Source: Allomuricauda sp.
GTDB lineage: Bacteria > Bacteroidota > Bacteroidia > Flavobacteriales > Flavobacteriaceae
Length of the DNA: 64,000 nucleotides
Assembly: GCF_002699205.1 (NCBI RefSeq)
Contig: NZ_PABT01000013.1
Location: 58,289 to 122,288, forward strand
Direction of reading: 5' to 3'
In this document: piece after piece, positions 25,675 to 35,164 of the stretch
Numbering within the stretch: the first letter of the stretch is position 1
Layout: each line of letters opens with the position of its first letter
The notes under the pieces: model-generated
Databases searched by the model: none
Told to the model about the DNA's origin: nothing
The model's input: only the letters and a program-made list of their open reading frames with translations
Position numbers and translations under genes: made by a program

Positions 25675-27761
25675 TCACCTAAAGTTTTGTTCAAATATTG
25701 TTTTTCTTGCTGACTTAACAAAGGGTACAGTTTCTTGATCCGTTCTACGCTTCCCTCCGCCCGCAAAAAATCATCCAATATTTTTCGGGCCGATTTTTTA
25801 AAATGCCATACATGGTGACCACAAGATTCCACCAAGTTTTTGAGTATGGTATCCGTAAAACCACCTATAGTTTTTAAATACTGGAAAGCGAGCAAACGTG
25901 TCTCAAAATGGTATTCGGCCCCGGTATACCGACTCAATTCATCAAAATACAAGGCTTTTGAGTCGGGATTATATTCCGGTGTAACCAGAGCCAAGGTCAA
26001 CCAAAGCAACCGGAGATTTTTATTGGGGAATCCGATAATCCCATCGGTTTCATCAAGATACTTGTGCCTGTTTTCAGGAAAATCCGTCCATAATCGATAC
26101 AGAGCCGCTTCCACCGTCGCATAGCTTTTGTCCTTCAAAAGTCCTTCGATTTCTCTTTGGAGCTCTATTGGTATTTTACTTTGGGACAACACTACGGCTT
26201 GCCTTACTTTCAAATCCCCCGCCCTCAAAATTGTGGCCAAAAATCCTGATGATAATTCACTTCCATATTCCAGAGTGAGTGCTTCCTTTAGTTTATTGGA
26301 TTCTAATTTGTCCCAAACATTTTTTAAAATGGTCTCTGTGCTTTCCGGTAGGTCCGCTATCTTATTTTTAAGCTTGAAATAAGTGTTGATGGACGTATTT
26401 TCTTCGGCCAAAAAGGCGACTGCCTGATTATAGGGAAAATCAGGGCTCTGCAGCCATGTTTCTTCAAAACTTGATAGATCAATCCCAGAAACCTTTTCCA
26501 TTTCCGTCATAAAATCCGGAATGGTCACATTTTTAAAAGCGTATTTTTCGAGATAGCTCTTGACTCCTTTTTTAAAGGCTTCCACTCCTACCCTTTCCTT
26601 TAATATCACCAGGGCCCAAGCTCCTTTTTCGTAAAACGTTAGGCTTCCTGCACTTGAATTCCTCAAGGCTTCCCCTTGGTCGTCCTCAGAAAAGTTTTTT
26701 AAGGCTTCCGCCGTTTCCAGCAAACGCCAATAAAAATGATCATCACCAAAAATATCCTTCTCGGTCAAGTACGCGTAAAATGTCGCAAACCCCTCGTGCA
26801 ACCAATGGTGTTCGCTACTTGTTTCGGTAACCAAATCCCCAAACCATTGGTGTGCGAGCTCATGGGCATTGACGTTTACATAATTTTTGTCCACGAATGC
26901 CGTGGAATCTACCACATATTGGTTGGAAAATATCGTACACGTGGTATTCTCCATCCCTGCGTACAAAAAATCCTGCACAGGAACCTGTTTGTAGTTCTGC
27001 CAAGGATAGGAAACGCCTATTTCGTTTTCCAAAAAATCAAAAATATGTTTGGTATACCTGTACGTTGGTTCCACTCTTATACTATCCTTGGGCTCAAAAT
27101 AAAGTTCAATTGGGACTCCTGAACCGGATTGGATACTTTTTTTATCAAAATTCCCAACGGCAAAGCCAACTAGATAACTGCTCATTGGTTTTTGCATGTC
27201 AAACTGCCATAAATACTCTTTGGAATCCGGTAAGGTTTTCTTTTGAATCAATCTTCCATTGGCGATTACGGAATAATCTTGCTTCAGTGCAATAGTAAGG
27301 TCAAACTCCACCTTTTCCATCATATCATCAAAACTGGGCAGCCAATGACTGGTATATTTACCTTGTCCTTGTGTCCAGATTTGTTCATTCCCCTCAATTC
27401 CATCGTCCCATCCTAAAAAATATACCGTTTGTTTTGGTCTGGAAATATATTCCATTTCCAAAATATGGTTGTCGCCCTTTTTCATCTTTGTTTTGATGAT
27501 GATTTTTTTACCGTTGTAATCGTAGTCAATTTTGTTTTCGTCCAGATACACGATTGAAAAATCAATATCCACGGCATCAAGATACATGGAATCCACATCT
27601 TCGATTACCTTGAACTGATAGGCTACATTACCTTTTATACGGTTTTCAGAGGGTGTGGGCTCTATCAAAACTTCAGCACGGACAAAGTCAATTTTATCTT
27701 GAATTTGACCGGACAACAACTGTATAAATAGAAAAAAAACAACAATGGGGCTTAGCTTCAT
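25671..27761 (-). CDS. Exported M1-family zinc aminopeptidase
   Basis: 696 aa. A signal peptide (MKLSPIVVFFLFIQLLSGQ) is followed by the M1 fold: an N-terminal beta saddle, then GMEN (about residues 269-272, substrate amino-terminus recognition), HELAH (300-304) and the third zinc ligand Glu323 in WLHEGFATFYAY. A Tyr later in the catalytic domain and a long helical C-terminal domain (about 430-696) complete the family layout. It should remove N-terminal residues from peptides in the periplasm or at the cell surface. It is translationally coupled to the patatin gene by a 4-bp overlap, and diverges from recG with 46 bp between starts. Compare the inactivated M1-like protein at 4132-6978. Confidence 0.93.
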   Translation of the reverse strand: MKLSPIVVFFLFIQLLSGQIQDKIDFVRAEVLIEPTPSENRIKGNVAYQFKVIEDVDSMYLDAVDIDFSIVYLDENKIDYDYNGKKIIIKTKMKKGDNHILEMEYISRPKQTVYFLGWDDGIEGNEQIWTQGQGKYTSHWLPSFDDMMEKVEFDLTIALKQDYSVIANGRLIQKKTLPDSKEYLWQFDMQKPMSSYLVGFAVGNFDKKSIQSGSGVPIELYFEPKDSIRVEPTYRYTKHIFDFLENEIGVSYPWQNYKQVPVQDFLYAGMENTTCTIFSNQYVVDSTAFVDKNYVNVNAHELAHQWFGDLVTETSSEHHWLHEGFATFYAYLTEKDIFGDDHFYWRLLETAEALKNFSEDDQGEALRNSSAGSLTFYEKGAWALVILKERVGVEAFKKGVKSYLEKYAFKNVTIPDFMTEMEKVSGIDLSSFEETWLQSPDFPYNQAVAFLAEENTSINTYFKLKNKIADLPESTETILKNVWDKLESNKLKEALTLEYGSELSSGFLATILRAGDLKVRQAVVLSQSKIPIELQREIEGLLKDKSYATVEAALYRLWTDFPENRHKYLDETDGIIGFPNKNLRLLWLTLALVTPEYNPDSKALYFDELSRYTGAEYHFETRLLAFQYLKTIGGFTDTILKNLVESCGHHVWHFKKSARKILDDFLRAEGSVERIKKLYPLLSQQEKQYLNKTLGE

Positions 27762-27807
27762 ACCGTCATCTTATCAAAAGTCCTTCCAAAATACATATTT
27801 TAGTTTG

Positions 27808-29913
27808 ATGAATCCCAATTTTCTACAAACTCCGATAGCGTATCTTAAAGGTGTTGGTCCGAACAGGGCCGATGTCCTAAAGGCCGAATTGGGCATTGAG
27901 ACCTTTCAAGATCTGCTGCATCTCTTTCCCAACCGGTATTTGGACAAGACGAGCTATTACAAAATAAACCAACTGCAGCCCAGTGGTGCCGATATGCAGG
28001 TAGTAGGAAAAATTGTCCATATAAAAACAGTGGAGCAAAAAAGGGGAAAACGTTTAGTGGCCACTTTTGTGGACGAAACAGGACAGATGGACCTCGTTTG
28101 GTTCCGTGGGCATAAATGGATAAAGGAAAATTTAAAGATCAACGAACCCTACGTGGTTTTTGGAAGGGTGAACAAATACGGGAACACATTTTCCATGCCC
28201 CACCCCGAAATGGAATCCCTGCAAAAGCATCAGCAGGGATTGAAATTGGTCATGCAGCCCATCTACCCTTCTACCGAAAAATTGAGCAATAAGGGAATCA
28301 CCAATCGGGTGCTGGGCAAAATGATCCAACAATTGTTTCTGGAGTGCAAAGGTAGATTCCCAGAATCATTGTCACCCTCCATTGTGGAAGAACTGAAATT
28401 GATCTCAAAAAGCGAAGCCCTTTTCAATATCCATTTTCCCAAAAACCAAGAGTTGTTGGCCAAAGCGCAATTTCGGTTAAAGTTTGAGGAATTATTTTTT
28501 GTGCAATTGCGATTGGTATCCCAAAAACTTCTCAGAAAAAAGAGGATAAAAGGGATGCCGTTTGAAGCTGTGGGCGAAAAGTTTACCGAATTCTTTGAAA
28601 ATCATCTACCTTTTGAACTTACCAACGCACAAAAAAGAGTGATCAAAGAAATTCGGAACGATTTGGGCAGCAATGCCCAAATGAACCGACTACTGCAAGG
28701 GGATGTGGGTTCCGGCAAGACGATTGTTGCCCTTATGTGCATGCTCTTGGCCATTGATAACGGTTTCCAAGCCTGTTTGATGGCACCAACAGAAATTTTG
28801 GCCACGCAGCACTACAATGGTCTCAAGGAACTTTTGAAGAACATGGATGTAAAGATTGCCCTGTTGACGGGTTCCACTAAAAAACCCGAACGTACTTTGA
28901 TCCACAATCAGTTGGAAAATGGCAATCTGAACATTTTGGTAGGCACCCACGCCGTGTTGGAGGATAAGGTGCAGTTTAAAAACCTTGGTCTGGCCATTGT
29001 GGACGAACAACACCGATTTGGTGTGGCACAGCGCTCCAAGCTTTGGCACAAAAACCAAACGCCCCCCCACATATTGGTGATGACGGCCACTCCGATCCCG
29101 AGAACCTTGGCCATGAGCTTGTACGGCGACCTGGATGTTTCGGTGATCGATGAGTTGCCGCCTGGCAGAAAACCCGTTAAAACGGTGCACCGATTCGATA
29201 GCAATCGCTTGAAGGTCTTTAGGTTCATCAAAGATGAAATAAAAAAAGGAAGACAGATTTATATCGTTTACCCATTGATCCAAGAATCCGAAGCACTGGA
29301 TTACAAGGATTTGATGGATGGGTACGAAAGCATAGTACGTGATTTTCCACAGCCCGAGTATCAGATTTCCATTGTGCACGGTAAAATGAAGCCGGCCGAC
29401 AAGGATTACGAAATGGAACGTTTTGTAAAGGGCGAAACCCAGATCATGATAGCCACCACGGTCATCGAGGTGGGTGTGAACGTGCCCAACGCATCCGTTA
29501 TGATCATTGAAAGCGCAGAGCGGTTCGGGCTTTCCCAGTTGCACCAATTACGTGGTCGTGTGGGTCGTGGTGCAGAACAAAGTTTCTGTATTTTGATGAC
29601 AGGCCATAAACTATCGGAAGATGCCAAGACCCGACTACAGACCATGGTGTCCACTAACGATGGCTTTGAAATCGCCGAGGTCGACCTTAAGCTTCGTGGC
29701 CCAGGCGATCTAATGGGCACGCAACAAAGTGGTATGCTCAATCTCAAGATTGCGGACATTGTCAAGGACAATCAAATCCTAAAAACTGCACGCTATCATG
29801 CCATCCAATTACTGAAGGAAGACCCAAGGCTCGAAAAAGCGGAAAACGCCCCTATTTTAAATGCCTATTCCAAAATGATGGCCAATACAACGATTTGGAA
29901 CTATATTAGTTGA
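27808..29913 (+). CDS. recG: ATP-dependent DNA helicase RecG
   Basis: 701 aa from the ATG at 27808 (MNPNFLQTPIAYLKGVG). An upstream in-frame ATG at 27745 would overlap the divergent peptidase start and add an unrelated 21 residues. N-terminal wedge/OB domain at about 1-250 (VGKIVHIKTVEQKRGKRL). Helicase motifs: LLQGDVGSGKT (Walker A), APTEILATQHY, VDEQHRFGVAQR (DEQH), TATPIPRTLAM, then IVYPLIQES, MIATTVIEVGVNVPNASVMII, and QLHQLRGRVGRG. The C-terminal TRG-like motif region follows. RecG remodels stalled forks and Holliday junctions. Appears monocistronic; about 200 bp separate it from leuC. Confidence 0.96.
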   Translation: MNPNFLQTPIAYLKGVGPNRADVLKAELGIETFQDLLHLFPNRYLDKTSYYKINQLQPSGADMQVVGKIVHIKTVEQKRGKRLVATFVDETGQMDLVWFRGHKWIKENLKINEPYVVFGRVNKYGNTFSMPHPEMESLQKHQQGLKLVMQPIYPSTEKLSNKGITNRVLGKMIQQLFLECKGRFPESLSPSIVEELKLISKSEALFNIHFPKNQELLAKAQFRLKFEELFFVQLRLVSQKLLRKKRIKGMPFEAVGEKFTEFFENHLPFELTNAQKRVIKEIRNDLGSNAQMNRLLQGDVGSGKTIVALMCMLLAIDNGFQACLMAPTEILATQHYNGLKELLKNMDVKIALLTGSTKKPERTLIHNQLENGNLNILVGTHAVLEDKVQFKNLGLAIVDEQHRFGVAQRSKLWHKNQTPPHILVMTATPIPRTLAMSLYGDLDVSVIDELPPGRKPVKTVHRFDSNRLKVFRFIKDEIKKGRQIYIVYPLIQESEALDYKDLMDGYESIVRDFPQPEYQISIVHGKMKPADKDYEMERFVKGETQIMIATTVIEVGVNVPNASVMIIESAERFGLSQLHQLRGRVGRGAEQSFCILMTGHKLSEDAKTRLQTMVSTNDGFEIAEVDLKLRGPGDLMGTQQSGMLNLKIADIVKDNQILKTARYHAIQLLKEDPRLEKAENAPILNAYSKMMANTTIWNYIS

Positions 29914-30114
29914 TCATGGTTAAGTTTGTAATCGGCAGATAACATGATTCTTCAAACTTCATTGTTACAAACTGAATATCAACCCCTAATATTTGTTAAC
30001 TTTAAATACATCCGATAGAAATTGCTGTTGAACATCGTAATTTTATCACAAATCGAAAATCGATTTTATACACAAATCATAACTTCGTAGGCTTACAAAA
30101 TATTGATTGACACA

Positions 30115-31527
30115 ATGAGCAAGACATTATTTGATAAAGTTTGGGATTCCCACGTAGTAAAGCATATCGAAAATGGTCCAGATGTACTTTTTATTGACAG
30201 GCATTTGGTTCACGAGGTAACGAGTCCAGTAGCCTTTTTAGGGTTAAAGAACCGAGGAATAAAAGTATTGTATCCAGAGCGTACTTTTGCGACAGCCGAC
30301 CACAATACGCCGACACGAAACCAACACTTGCCCGTACAAGACCCCTTGTCTGCCAATCAATTGAGGGCTTTGGAGGAAAATGCCAAGGCGCACAATATTC
30401 CATATTGGGGACTTGGGCATAAGAAAAACGGAATCGTACACGTAATCGGTCCGGAAAACGGAATCACCGTTCCCGGAGCTACCATTGTTTGTGGAGATTC
30501 GCACACCTCTACCCATGGAGCCTTTGGTGCCATCGCTTTTGGTATCGGAACCAGTGAAGTGGAAATGGTGCTGTCCACACAATGCATTATGCAGCCCAAA
30601 CCCAAAAGTATGCGTATCAACGTGAACGGGAACTTGAATGAAGCCGTCACACCAAAGGATGTGGCTCTTTTCATCATTTCAAAACTATCCACTTCAGGTG
30701 CCACAGGATATTTTGTGGAATATGCCGGGGATGTTTTCAAAAATATGTCCATGGAAGGCCGTATGACGGTTTGTAACCTGAGCATCGAAATGGGTGCCCG
30801 AGGCGGTATGATCGCACCAGATGAAAAAACCTTTGATTACATCAAAGGAAGAGAATATACCCCAAAGGGTAAAGATTGGGACAATGCAATGGAATATTGG
30901 AAAACCCTTTATTCGGAAGATGATGCGGAATTTGACAAAGAAATCACCTTTGATGCCAGCGAAATTGAACCTATGATCACTTTTGGCACCAACCCTGGAA
31001 TGGGAATCGGGATCAGTAATAGCATTCCTTTGGCCGAAACCATTGATGGCGCGGTCGCCACATATAAAAAGTCGTTGGATTATATGGATTACAAAGAAGG
31101 TGAGCCCATGGTAGGCAAACCAATCGACTTTGTGTTCCTTGGCAGTTGTACCAATGGTAGAATTGAAGATTTTAGGGCATTCGCCTCCATTGTAAAAGGA
31201 AGAAAAAAAGCTGATAATGTGACGGCTTGGTTGGTACCTGGCTCCCACAAAGTGGAAGAAGCCATAAAAGAAGAAGGGATTTTGGATATTTTGACGGAAG
31301 CTGGGTTTGAATTGAGAGAACCAGGTTGTTCCGCTTGTTTGGCCATGAACGACGATAAAATTCCAGCAGGTAAATATGCCGTGAGCACCTCCAACAGAAA
31401 CTTTGAGGGCAGACAAGGGCCTGGTGCACGCACACTGCTCGCCAGTCCATTGGTGGCCGCTGCAGCCGCTGTTACCGGAAAAGTGACCGACCCAAGGGAA
31501 TTAATACAAACAGAAGTGTTAGCATAA
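30115..31527 (+). CDS. leuC: 3-isopropylmalate dehydratase large subunit
   Basis: 470 aa from the ATG at 30115 ([15 protein letters not shown]); a TTG four codons earlier is less likely. Aconitase-fold subunit with the [4Fe-4S] cysteines in [17 protein letters not shown] and [41 protein letters not shown] is the family signature. With LeuD it isomerises 2- to 3-isopropylmalate, and can also convert citramalate to methylmalate. It is the first gene of leuC-leuD-synthase-leuB. The 200 bp upstream hold several A+T-rich stretches but no clear attenuator. Confidence 0.96.
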   Translation: MSKTLFDKVWDSHVVKHIENGPDVLFIDRHLVHEVTSPVAFLGLKNRGIKVLYPERTFATADHNTPTRNQHLPVQDPLSANQLRALEENAKAHNIPYWGLGHKKNGIVHVIGPENGITVPGATIVCGDSHTSTHGAFGAIAFGIGTSEVEMVLSTQCIMQPKPKSMRINVNGNLNEAVTPKDVALFIISKLSTSGATGYFVEYAGDVFKNMSMEGRMTVCNLSIEMGARGGMIAPDEKTFDYIKGREYTPKGKDWDNAMEYWKTLYSEDDAEFDKEITFDASEIEPMITFGTNPGMGIGISNSIPLAETIDGAVATYKKSLDYMDYKEGEPMVGKPIDFVFLGSCTNGRIEDFRAFASIVKGRKKADNVTAWLVPGSHKVEEAIKEEGILDILTEAGFELREPGCSACLAMNDDKIPAGKYAVSTSNRNFEGRQGPGARTLLASPLVAAAAAVTGKVTDPRELIQTEVLA

Positions 31528-31600
31528 CAACAAACAATGCACAATAGACAATTAGCAATGCATTGTTAATTGGACATTGATAACTGATAATTGAAATAAA
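31528..31600. repeat. Low-complexity CAATAGACAATTAG-type repeat between leuC and leuD
   Basis: The 73-bp gap is built from short related words (CAATGCACAATAGACAATTAG, then GCATTGTTAATTGGACATTGATAACTGATAATTG). The reverse-complement style matches the stretch at about 63870-63940 (ACTGATAACTG...ATTGCTTATTGCTTATTG). It has no ORF or hairpin of note. Such decaying ATTG/CAAT words recur in Bacteroidota intergenic DNA. Confidence 0.5.
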
Positions 31601-32197
31601 ATGGCATACGATAAATTCAACATATTAAAAAGTTCAGCAGTACCATTACCCATTGAAAATGTGGATACAGACCAAATAATCCCTGCACGGTTCCTTAAGG
31701 CTACCGAACGTAAAGGGTTTGGTGACAACTTGTTCCGTGACTGGAGATACAATTCAGACGGAACCCCAAAGGAGCAGTTTGTTTTGAACAACCCCATCTA
31801 TTCCGGAAAAATTTTGGTCGGGGGCAAAAACTTTGGTTCAGGTTCATCCAGAGAGCACGCTGCTTGGGCGGTATACGATTACGGATTTCGTTGTGTGGTA
31901 TCCAGTTTTTTTGCCGATATTTTTAGAAACAACTGCTTGAACATCGGTGTGCTTCCAGTACAGGTAAGTGCAGAGTTCTTGGACAAAATTTTCAAAGCCA
32001 TTGAAGCTGACCCCAAAACGGAATTGGAAGTCAATCTTCCAGAGCAAAAGATTACCATTTTGGCTACAGGTGAAAGCGAAAGCTTTGATATCAACGAATA
32101 CAAAAAACAAAACATGCTCAATGGTTTTGATGATATTGACTACTTGTTGAATATCCAAGATGATATTGAGAAATACGCCGAAAACACACCTTTATAA
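31601..32197 (+). CDS. leuD: 3-isopropylmalate dehydratase small subunit
   Basis: 198 aa. Swivel domain partner of LeuC with the expected segments: VDTDQIIPARFLK near residues 24-36, GGKNFGSGSSREHAAWAV (the substrate-contacting loop), FADIFRNNCLNIGVLPV and the C-terminal FDINEYKKQNMLNGFDDIDYLL. Length is normal for bacterial LeuD. It follows leuC after a 73-bp repeat-like spacer and precedes the synthase gene by 32 bp. Confidence 0.95.
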   Translation: MAYDKFNILKSSAVPLPIENVDTDQIIPARFLKATERKGFGDNLFRDWRYNSDGTPKEQFVLNNPIYSGKILVGGKNFGSGSSREHAAWAVYDYGFRCVVSSFFADIFRNNCLNIGVLPVQVSAEFLDKIFKAIEADPKTELEVNLPEQKITILATGESESFDINEYKKQNMLNGFDDIDYLLNIQDDIEKYAENTPL

Positions 32198-32229
32198 GCT
32201 ATTGCTCGGAATACACTACGGCAGAAAAA

Positions 32230-33747
32230 ATGAAAGCACGAACCATTGAAATAATGGACACCACCCTTCGGGATGGTGAACAAACCTCTGGGGTATCCTT
32301 CTCCGCTTCTGAAAAACTTACTTTAGCCAAATTGCTATTGGAGGAGTTAAAGGTAGACCGTATTGAAGTGGCATCTGCCCGAGTTTCGGAGGGCGAACTA
32401 AAAGCTGTTCAAAATATTACTGAATGGGCCGCTACAGAGGGATATCTATCCAACGTGGAAGTGCTTACGTTTGTCGACAATGGAATCTCTTTGAAATGGA
32501 TGCAGGAAGCGGGCGCCAAAGTTCAAAACCTACTGACCAAAGGGTCTTTGAATCATTTGGTCCATCAGCTGAAGAAAACACCTGAACAACATTTCAAGGA
32601 TATAAGAAACGTAGTGGCCAAAGCTCAGGAAATGGGGATTGAGACCAATGTTTATTTGGAAGACTGGAGCAATGGTATGCGGAATTCACCTGAATATGTA
32701 TTTGAATTTTTGGATTTCCTGACTGCACAGCCCATCAAACGTGTATTATTGCCAGATACCCTTGGAGTCCTTACACATAAAGAAGCTGGGGAATTTCTCA
32801 AAAAAATTATTGAACGTTATCCTAAAACCCATTTCGATTTTCATGGACACAATGATTATGACCTAAGTGTGGCCAATGTAATGGAAGCCGTCAAAGCGGG
32901 ATGCCATGGATTGCACCTTACTGTGAATGGAATGGGAGAACGTGCAGGGAATGCCCCTTTGGCAAGTGTAGTGGCCGTAATCAATGATTTTATGCCCGAG
33001 GTTTCTATAGGAGTCAAGGAAACAGCATTATACAAAGTAAGCAAATTGGTATCCGCCTTTACCGGTTTCAGTATTCCGGACAACAAACCTATTGTTGGTG
33101 ATAATGTTTTTACCCAAACTGCTGGAATACATGCAGATGGAGATAATAAAAACAATCTTTACTTTAATGATTTGTTACCGGAAAGATTTGGAAGAAAACG
33201 CAAATATGCATTGGGGAAAACATCAGGAAAAGCGAATATCCAAAAGAATCTTCAAGAATTGGGATTGACCTTGAACGATGAAGAACTCAAAAAGGTTACT
33301 GAGCGCATCATTGAACTGGGCGATAAAAAGGAACGGGTCACCAAAGAGGACCTCCCCTTCATTATTTCTGATGTACTGGACAGCAATCTTCACCAACAAA
33401 AGGTTTTTGTGAAATCCTATGTGCTTACCCACTCTAAAGGATTAAAACCCTCCACTACCCTTTCCATAGAGATTGAAGGAAAGTCGTATGAAGAAAGTGC
33501 CCAAGGCGATGGACAGTTTGATGCTTTTATAAATGCATTGAAAAAAGTGTACAAAAAAGAAGGGCGAGAATTACCGAAATTGGTGGATTATGCTGTACGT
33601 ATCCCTCCTGGAAGCAACTCCGATGCACTTTGCGAAACAGTAATCACCTGGCAGACCAAGGAAAAGGGGTTCACCACTCGTGGACTGGACTCAGACCAAA
33701 CGGTATCGGCCATTAAAGCCACGGAGAAAATGCTCAATCTGGTTTAA
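32230..33747 (+). CDS. 2-isopropylmalate/(R)-citramalate synthase-family enzyme with C-terminal regulatory domain
   Basis: 505 aa. DRE-TIM acyltransferase: DTTLRDGEQTSGVSF with Arg14-Asp15 (catalytic region), FHGHNDYDLSVAN (metal His), NGMGERAGN, TQTAGIHADGD. The C-terminal 130 residues form the LeuA dimer/feedback domain. Enzymes of this family condense acetyl-CoA with 2-oxoisovalerate (leucine) or pyruvate (isoleucine by the citramalate route). Long stretches resemble the Leptospira citramalate synthase as I recall it (ASARVSEGEL, NLLTKGSL, VYLEDWSNG, LPDTLGVL, PERFGRKR). Leu79, Leu102 and Tyr142 align with that enzyme's pyruvate-pocket residues. Operon position between leuD and leuB argues for isopropylmalate synthase, so the substrate is left open. 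Confidence 0.85.
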   Translation: MKARTIEIMDTTLRDGEQTSGVSFSASEKLTLAKLLLEELKVDRIEVASARVSEGELKAVQNITEWAATEGYLSNVEVLTFVDNGISLKWMQEAGAKVQNLLTKGSLNHLVHQLKKTPEQHFKDIRNVVAKAQEMGIETNVYLEDWSNGMRNSPEYVFEFLDFLTAQPIKRVLLPDTLGVLTHKEAGEFLKKIIERYPKTHFDFHGHNDYDLSVANVMEAVKAGCHGLHLTVNGMGERAGNAPLASVVAVINDFMPEVSIGVKETALYKVSKLVSAFTGFSIPDNKPIVGDNVFTQTAGIHADGDNKNNLYFNDLLPERFGRKRKYALGKTSGKANIQKNLQELGLTLNDEELKKVTERIIELGDKKERVTKEDLPFIISDVLDSNLHQQKVFVKSYVLTHSKGLKPSTTLSIEIEGKSYEESAQGDGQFDAFINALKKVYKKEGRELPKLVDYAVRIPPGSNSDALCETVITWQTKEKGFTTRGLDSDQTVSAIKATEKMLNLV

Positions 33748-33790
33748 ATAAATAACTAAAACAAATAACGATTAACCGACAACAACAGAA

Positions 33791-34846
33791 ATGAAATTAA
33801 ACATAGCCCTCTTGGCCGGAGATGGAATTGGCCCTGAAGTAATCGATCAAGCCGTAAAAGTATCTGATGCCGTAGCTGCCAAATACGGACATGAAATCAC
33901 TTGGGCACCAGCACTCACGGGTGCTGCCGCCATTGATGCCGTAGGGGAGCCTTACCCTGATGAGACTCACGATATTTGCGCAGCGGCAGACGCCGTTCTT
34001 TTTGGAGCTATTGGCCACCCACGTTTTGACAATGACCCTTCTGCCAAGGTAAGACCGGAACAAGGTCTATTAAAAATGAGAAAAAAGCTAGGGCTATTTG
34101 CCAATGTACGCCCAACCTTTACTTTTCCTTCTTTAATTGATAAATCTCCTTTAAAAAGAGAGCGAATTGAAGGTACGGATTTAATCATCCTAAGAGAGTT
34201 GACCGGTGGTGTCTACTTTGGCGAAAGAGGGAGAAAAGATGATGGCAACACTGCTTTTGACACTATGACCTATCAACGTTTTGAAATCCAACGATTGGCC
34301 AAAAAAGGTTTTGAAATGGCCATGAAGCGTGGTAAAAAATTATGCTGTGTGGACAAGGCCAATGTTTTGGAATCTTCCCGGTTATGGAGAGAGACCGTAC
34401 AAGCCATGGAAAAAGAATATCCAGAAGTAGAGGTGTCCTACGAATTTGTTGATGCCGTGGCGATGCGATTGGTCCAATGGCCCAAAGACTATGATGTGAT
34501 CATAACCGCAAACCTTTTTGGTGACATTTTAACCGATGAAGCTTCTGTTATTTCTGGATCTATGGGACTGATGCCCTCCTCTTCATTGGGTAGCGAGGTC
34601 TCCTTGTACGAACCTATTCATGGTTCCTATCCGCAAGCAGCAGGTAAAAACATTGCCAATCCATTGGCCACTATCCTATCTGCCGCTATGTTGTTCGAGG
34701 ATAAAAATCTTACCGAAGAAGCCCAGGCCATTAGGGATGTGGTCAACAAATCTTTAGCCGAAGGCATTGTGACCGAAGATCTTGCCGAAGGCGGAAAAGC
34801 ATATAAAACCAGTGAAGTTGGTGATTGGTTGGCAAAGAATATCTAA
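33791..34846 (+). CDS. leuB: 3-isopropylmalate dehydrogenase
   Basis: 351 aa, NAD-dependent oxidative decarboxylase of leucine synthesis (can also act on erythro-methylmalate). Features: LLAGDGIGPEVIDQAVKV at the N-terminus, LRELTGGVYFGERG in the substrate loop, KANVLESSRLWRETV, the metal/NAD region YDVIITANLFGDILTDEASVI and the adenine loop EPIHGSYPQAAGKNIANPLATI. Last gene of the plus-strand leu unit, separated from the synthase by 43 bp. Transcription should end in the repeat/terminator zone 34858-35130, which faces gapN from the other strand. Confidence 0.96.
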   Translation: MKLNIALLAGDGIGPEVIDQAVKVSDAVAAKYGHEITWAPALTGAAAIDAVGEPYPDETHDICAAADAVLFGAIGHPRFDNDPSAKVRPEQGLLKMRKKLGLFANVRPTFTFPSLIDKSPLKRERIEGTDLIILRELTGGVYFGERGRKDDGNTAFDTMTYQRFEIQRLAKKGFEMAMKRGKKLCCVDKANVLESSRLWRETVQAMEKEYPEVEVSYEFVDAVAMRLVQWPKDYDVIITANLFGDILTDEASVISGSMGLMPSSSLGSEVSLYEPIHGSYPQAAGKNIANPLATILSAAMLFEDKNLTEEAQAIRDVVNKSLAEGIVTEDLAEGGKAYKTSEVGDWLAKNI

Positions 34847-34857
34847 TCAACCACAGC

Positions 34858-35056
34858 TCATCAACCTGAACTAGTTTCAAATTCCCGAAAAATTAGGATG
34901 AGATTCTGAAATGAATCCAGAATGACGAAGCTCTGTTAACCAAAGATTTTTTGATCATAAAAAGGAGGCTATCTAAAATGTCAGTTTTCGTCAACCTGAA
35001 CTTGTTTCAGGTTCTCAAAAAATTAGGATGAGATTCTGAAATGAATTCAGAATGAC
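34858..35056. repeat. Two copies of a double-hairpin intergenic repeat (130-bp period)
   Basis: Each copy has two inverted repeats: AACCTGAA-CTTG(T)-TTCAGGTT-like (clean in the second copy) and ATTCTGAA-ATGAA-TTCAGAAT. The spacing between copies is 130 bp (ATTCTGAA at 34903 and 35033), and the A+T-rich filler is also repeated with substitutions. The same two inverted repeats, with a different spacer, build the ten-unit array at 60976-61841. Located between convergent leuB and gapN. Confidence 0.85.
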
Positions 35057-35098
35057 ACAGTCCTGTTAGCTAAAAATCATTTCGATTATAAAAAGAAC

Positions 35099-35130
35099 TA
35101 AAAACCCCGGGCATATGCCCGGGGTTTTTC
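35099..35130. terminator. Bidirectional rho-independent terminator between leuB and gapN
   Basis: AAAACCCCGGGC-ATAT-GCCCGGGGTTTT is a perfect 12-bp stem with a 4-nt loop, extended by A's on the left and T's on the right. It can end both the leu transcript and the gapN transcript. Confidence 0.93.
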
Positions 35131-35164
35131 TTAATTGTTTATTTATCGCCACAAGAATTTCTAA

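Noticed and set aside
29944..30018. A 24-codon ORF upstream of leuC with four Leu codons as a possible leu leader peptide
   Set aside because: Leu codons are spread out (residues 3, 7, 8, 15), and no terminator with a U-tract lies between it and leuC; the nearby AAATCG/CGATTT stem is short and lacks a T-run.
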